DNA of 7,751 nt, taken from NCBI GenBank assembly GCA_024644775.1, contig JAHEHB010000259.1, forward strand, positions 1 through 7,751, in the 5' to 3' direction. Made by a program: the position numbers and the translations under genes. This DNA comes from Deltaproteobacteria bacterium. GTDB taxonomy: Bacteria; Desulfobacterota; Desulfobacteria; Desulfobacterales; SURF-15. Shown here piece after piece: positions 5,767 through 7,751 of the stretch. The notes beneath the pieces are model-generated. The model did not search any database. It was not told where the DNA came from and saw nothing but the letters and a program-made list of their open reading frames with translations. Numbering within the stretch: position 1 is the first letter of the stretch; each line of letters opens with the position of its first letter.

Positions 5767-7751
5767 TTAGGTACGATCAAAATGAGAAAACTGCATGGTA
5801 AACGTACCTCTTCCTTGTGTTTCGGATCGCAGATCTGTTGAGTATCCAAACATCCGAGAAAGCGGAACGATTGCCTTTATCATCTGCACCCCATCTTTGG
5901 CGCCAATGGATTCAATCTTACCTCCCCGTGCGTTTAAGTCGCCGATCACCTCCCCCGTATAGGCCTCCGGAATATAAACTTCAACGTGCATAATCGGTTC
6001 CAGCAGGAAGGGCACCCCTTTTGAAAGTGCTTCTTTGCAAGCCATGGATGCGCTAACGGTATAGGCAAGTTCGGTTCCCAGGGATTCTTTGTAATCTCCG
6101 TTTGTTAGAAAAGCCTTCACATCTATGACTGGATAGCCCATAAGCGTTCCGCTTTCCAAGGACTCCATAACACCTTTTTTGATGGCAGCAATAAAAATCC
6201 CCGGTATGACATCTTCTGAGATCTCCGATTGAAACCTGCTTCCCGTACCCCGTGACAATGGTTCAAGCCTTAATTCGACTTCTCCGTAATGTCTTTGCCC
6301 CGCAACCTCTTTATCGAACACCGCTGAGGCAACCGCTTCATTTTGAATGGTTTCTTTGTACACAACTTGCGGTTTCCCAACATTTACATGGGTGTTAAAC
6401 TCACGCGACATTCGACTGACGATCACTTCGAGATGCAGCTCTCCCATGCCGGATAAGATCGTCTGTCCGGTTTCCTCGTCTTTCCGCACTCTCAAGGTCG
6501 GGTCTTCCGTCACAAATTTTTCCAGTACTTCTTCGAATTTTTCCTGATCAGCGTGTGTCTTGGGCTCCACAGCAATTGAAATCACCGGCTCATAGAACTC
6601 CATCCTTTCAAGCAATATGGGATGATCCGTTTGACAGAGTGTTTCTCCGGTGGAAGAATCCTTCAAACCCACCACCCCCACGATACTGCCAGCGCCCACT
6701 TCATCGATTCGCTCTCTTTTGTTCGCATGGATTCTTAGTATTCGGGAGAGTTTTTCTTTCTTGTTGCGAAACGGATTGAAGATTCCCGCCCCTGTCTTCA
6801 TCCGTCCACTATATAATCTTACAAAAGAGAGTTTTCGACCCTCTGTCATCGACACTTTGAAAATGAGTGCAGCAAGTGGTTCCGAATCTTTCGGCACACA
6901 GACAATCGGTTCACCTGTATCGGGATGGGTGCCTTTCATAGGGTCGATATCAACCGGACTGGGAAGAAACCTGACGATGGCGTCGAGAAGCGGCTGTATT
7001 CCCTTATTCCTAAGTGCCGAACCGCATAAAACGGGAACGCCTCGAAGCCCAATGGTGGCACGCCGCACACTAGACTGAAGCGCGTCCGGTGAAACAGGTA
7101 TTTCTGAAAGGTACGACTCCATGATGTCGTCATCGATCTCGGCAACCGCTTCAATCAATTTTTCGCGATAGATATTCGCTGTTTCTATATTTTCCGAGGA
7201 AATGTCTTCGCTTCGATACGTGGCGCCCAGGGTCTCTTCATCCCAGACAATCTGCTTCAAATGAATGAGATCAATAATCCCCGAAAAACTGTCTTCTGCT
7301 CCCACGGGAAGTTGCAGTATGAGAGGATTGGCATTTAACCGCTTTTTCATCATATCAATGGTTCCGAAATAATCGGCGCCAACGCGATCCAATTTGTTGA
7401 CAAATGCGATTTTGGGCACATGATATTTGTCTGCCTGCCGCCATACGGTTTCAGATTGAGGCTCCACGCCCCCCACTGCACAAAATACACCAATGGCACC
7501 GTCCAAAACTCGCAATGAACGCTCAACCTCTATTGTAAAATCCACATGCCCCGGGGTATCAATGATCTGTATGTCACTCCCCTTCCAGTGGCAGGTGGTA
7601 ACGGCAGATGTAATGGTAATGCCCCGCTCCTGTTCATCAGGCATCCAATCCATCACTGCTTCGCCATCATGAACTTCACCAATTTTATGGGAACGTCCCG
7701 TATAATACAGAATACGCTCTGTTACCGTCGTCTTGCCGGCGTCGATATGAG
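5767..7751 (-). CDS. fusA: Elongation factor G (5'-truncated by the window edge)
   Basis: The reading frame is open to the right edge, so the gene is cut by the window and not broken. About 660 residues are visible, starting at HIDAGKTT (P-loop), and roughly 20 N-terminal residues lie outside. EF-G is the GTPase that drives translocation of tRNA and mRNA on the ribosome, or in some paralogues ribosome recycling. In visible numbering: G1 HIDAGKTT (1-8), G2 RGITIT (42-47), G3 DTPGH (64-68), G4 NKLD (118-121), G5 GSA (243-245). Domain II starts around 290, domain III includes the GMGELHLE segment (434-441), and domain IV includes [12 protein letters not shown] and the [10 protein letters not shown] region. 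Domain V ends in HFDRT. Domain II has MTEGRKLSF where E. coli EF-G has a slightly longer loop; this fits the duplicated EF-G subfamilies of deltaproteobacteria, but the exact subfamily is uncertain. The visible neighbours are not rpsL, rpsG or tuf. The GTG at 7656 is internal, not the start. Confidence 0.95.
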   Translation of the reverse strand, partial: HIDAGKTTVTERILYYTGRSHKIGEVHDGEAVMDWMPDEQERGITITSAVTTCHWKGSDIQIIDTPGHVDFTIEVERSLRVLDGAIGVFCAVGGVEPQSETVWRQADKYHVPKIAFVNKLDRVGADYFGTIDMMKKRLNANPLILQLPVGAEDSFSGIIDLIHLKQIVWDEETLGATYRSEDISSENIETANIYREKLIEAVAEIDDDIMESYLSEIPVSPDALQSSVRRATIGLRGVPVLCGSALRNKGIQPLLDAIVRFLPSPVDIDPMKGTHPDTGEPIVCVPKDSEPLAALIFKVSMTEGRKLSFVRLYSGRMKTGAGIFNPFRNKKEKLSRILRIHANKRERIDEVGAGSIVGVVGLKDSSTGETLCQTDHPILLERMEFYEPVISIAVEPKTHADQEKFEEVLEKFVTEDPTLRVRKDEETGQTILSGMGELHLEVIVSRMSREFNTHVNVGKPQVVYKETIQNEAVASAVFDKEVAGQRHYGEVELRLEPLSRGTGSRFQSEISEDVIPGIFIAAIKKGVMESLESGTLMGYPVIDVKAFLTNGDYKESLGTELAYTVSASMACKEALSKGVPFLLEPIMHVEVYIPEAYTGEVIGDLNARGGKIESIGAKDGVQMIKAIVPLSRMFGYSTDLRSETQGRGTFTMQFSHFDRT

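Noticed and set aside
5767..7656. EF-G starting at the GTG at 7656 as a shortened protein
   Set aside because: The same frame continues to the window edge and encodes the P-loop HIDAGKTT and conserved following residues, so the GTG is an internal codon.

Overview
The window looks like core chromosome from an anaerobic Gram-negative bacterium. I infer the Desulfobacterota (former Deltaproteobacteria), possibly Desulfobacterales, from the overall character of the proteins; this is not proven. A periplasmic BepA-like M48 protease with TPR repeats implies an outer membrane. The presence of IspH implies the MEP isoprenoid pathway. There are no transposases, integrases, phage genes or CRISPR arrays, and base composition looks even throughout.

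Layout, left to right: (1) Positions 1-78 are non-coding and contain a nested inverted repeat. (2) Positions 79-4205 hold four genes on the minus strand, transcribed in the order parA, parB, a YacP-like NYN-domain nuclease gene, and a large gene encoding an IspH reductase fused to a membrane UbiA-type prenyltransferase domain. parA/parB are 7 bp apart and the NYN/ispH-ubiA pair is 6 bp apart. A 172-bp gap with a four-copy heptamer repeat separates the two pairs, so this is either one operon or two tandem transcription units. (3) An 82-bp AT-rich divergent intergenic region (4206-4287) separates parA from a plus-strand M48 metallopeptidase/TPR gene (4288-5718). (4) A perfect 17-bp inverted repeat fills the gap between this gene and the convergent minus-strand gene for elongation factor G. 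That EF-G gene runs off the right edge, so its first roughly 20 codons are missing.

How the genes relate: ParA and ParB form the chromosome segregation pair. The NYN protein is a probable RNase. The IspH-UbiA fusion makes IPP/DMAPP in its soluble half and carries an integral-membrane prenyltransferase-like half, suggesting that the terminal MEP-pathway step is tethered to the membrane. The BepA-like protein would act in outer-membrane protein quality control, and EF-G in translation.

The most noteworthy item is the IspH-UbiA fusion. Its prenyltransferase half has lost two acidic positions of the first Asp-rich motif while keeping the second motif intact. I found no clear evidence of a wholly new multi-gene system; most of the window is housekeeping content.
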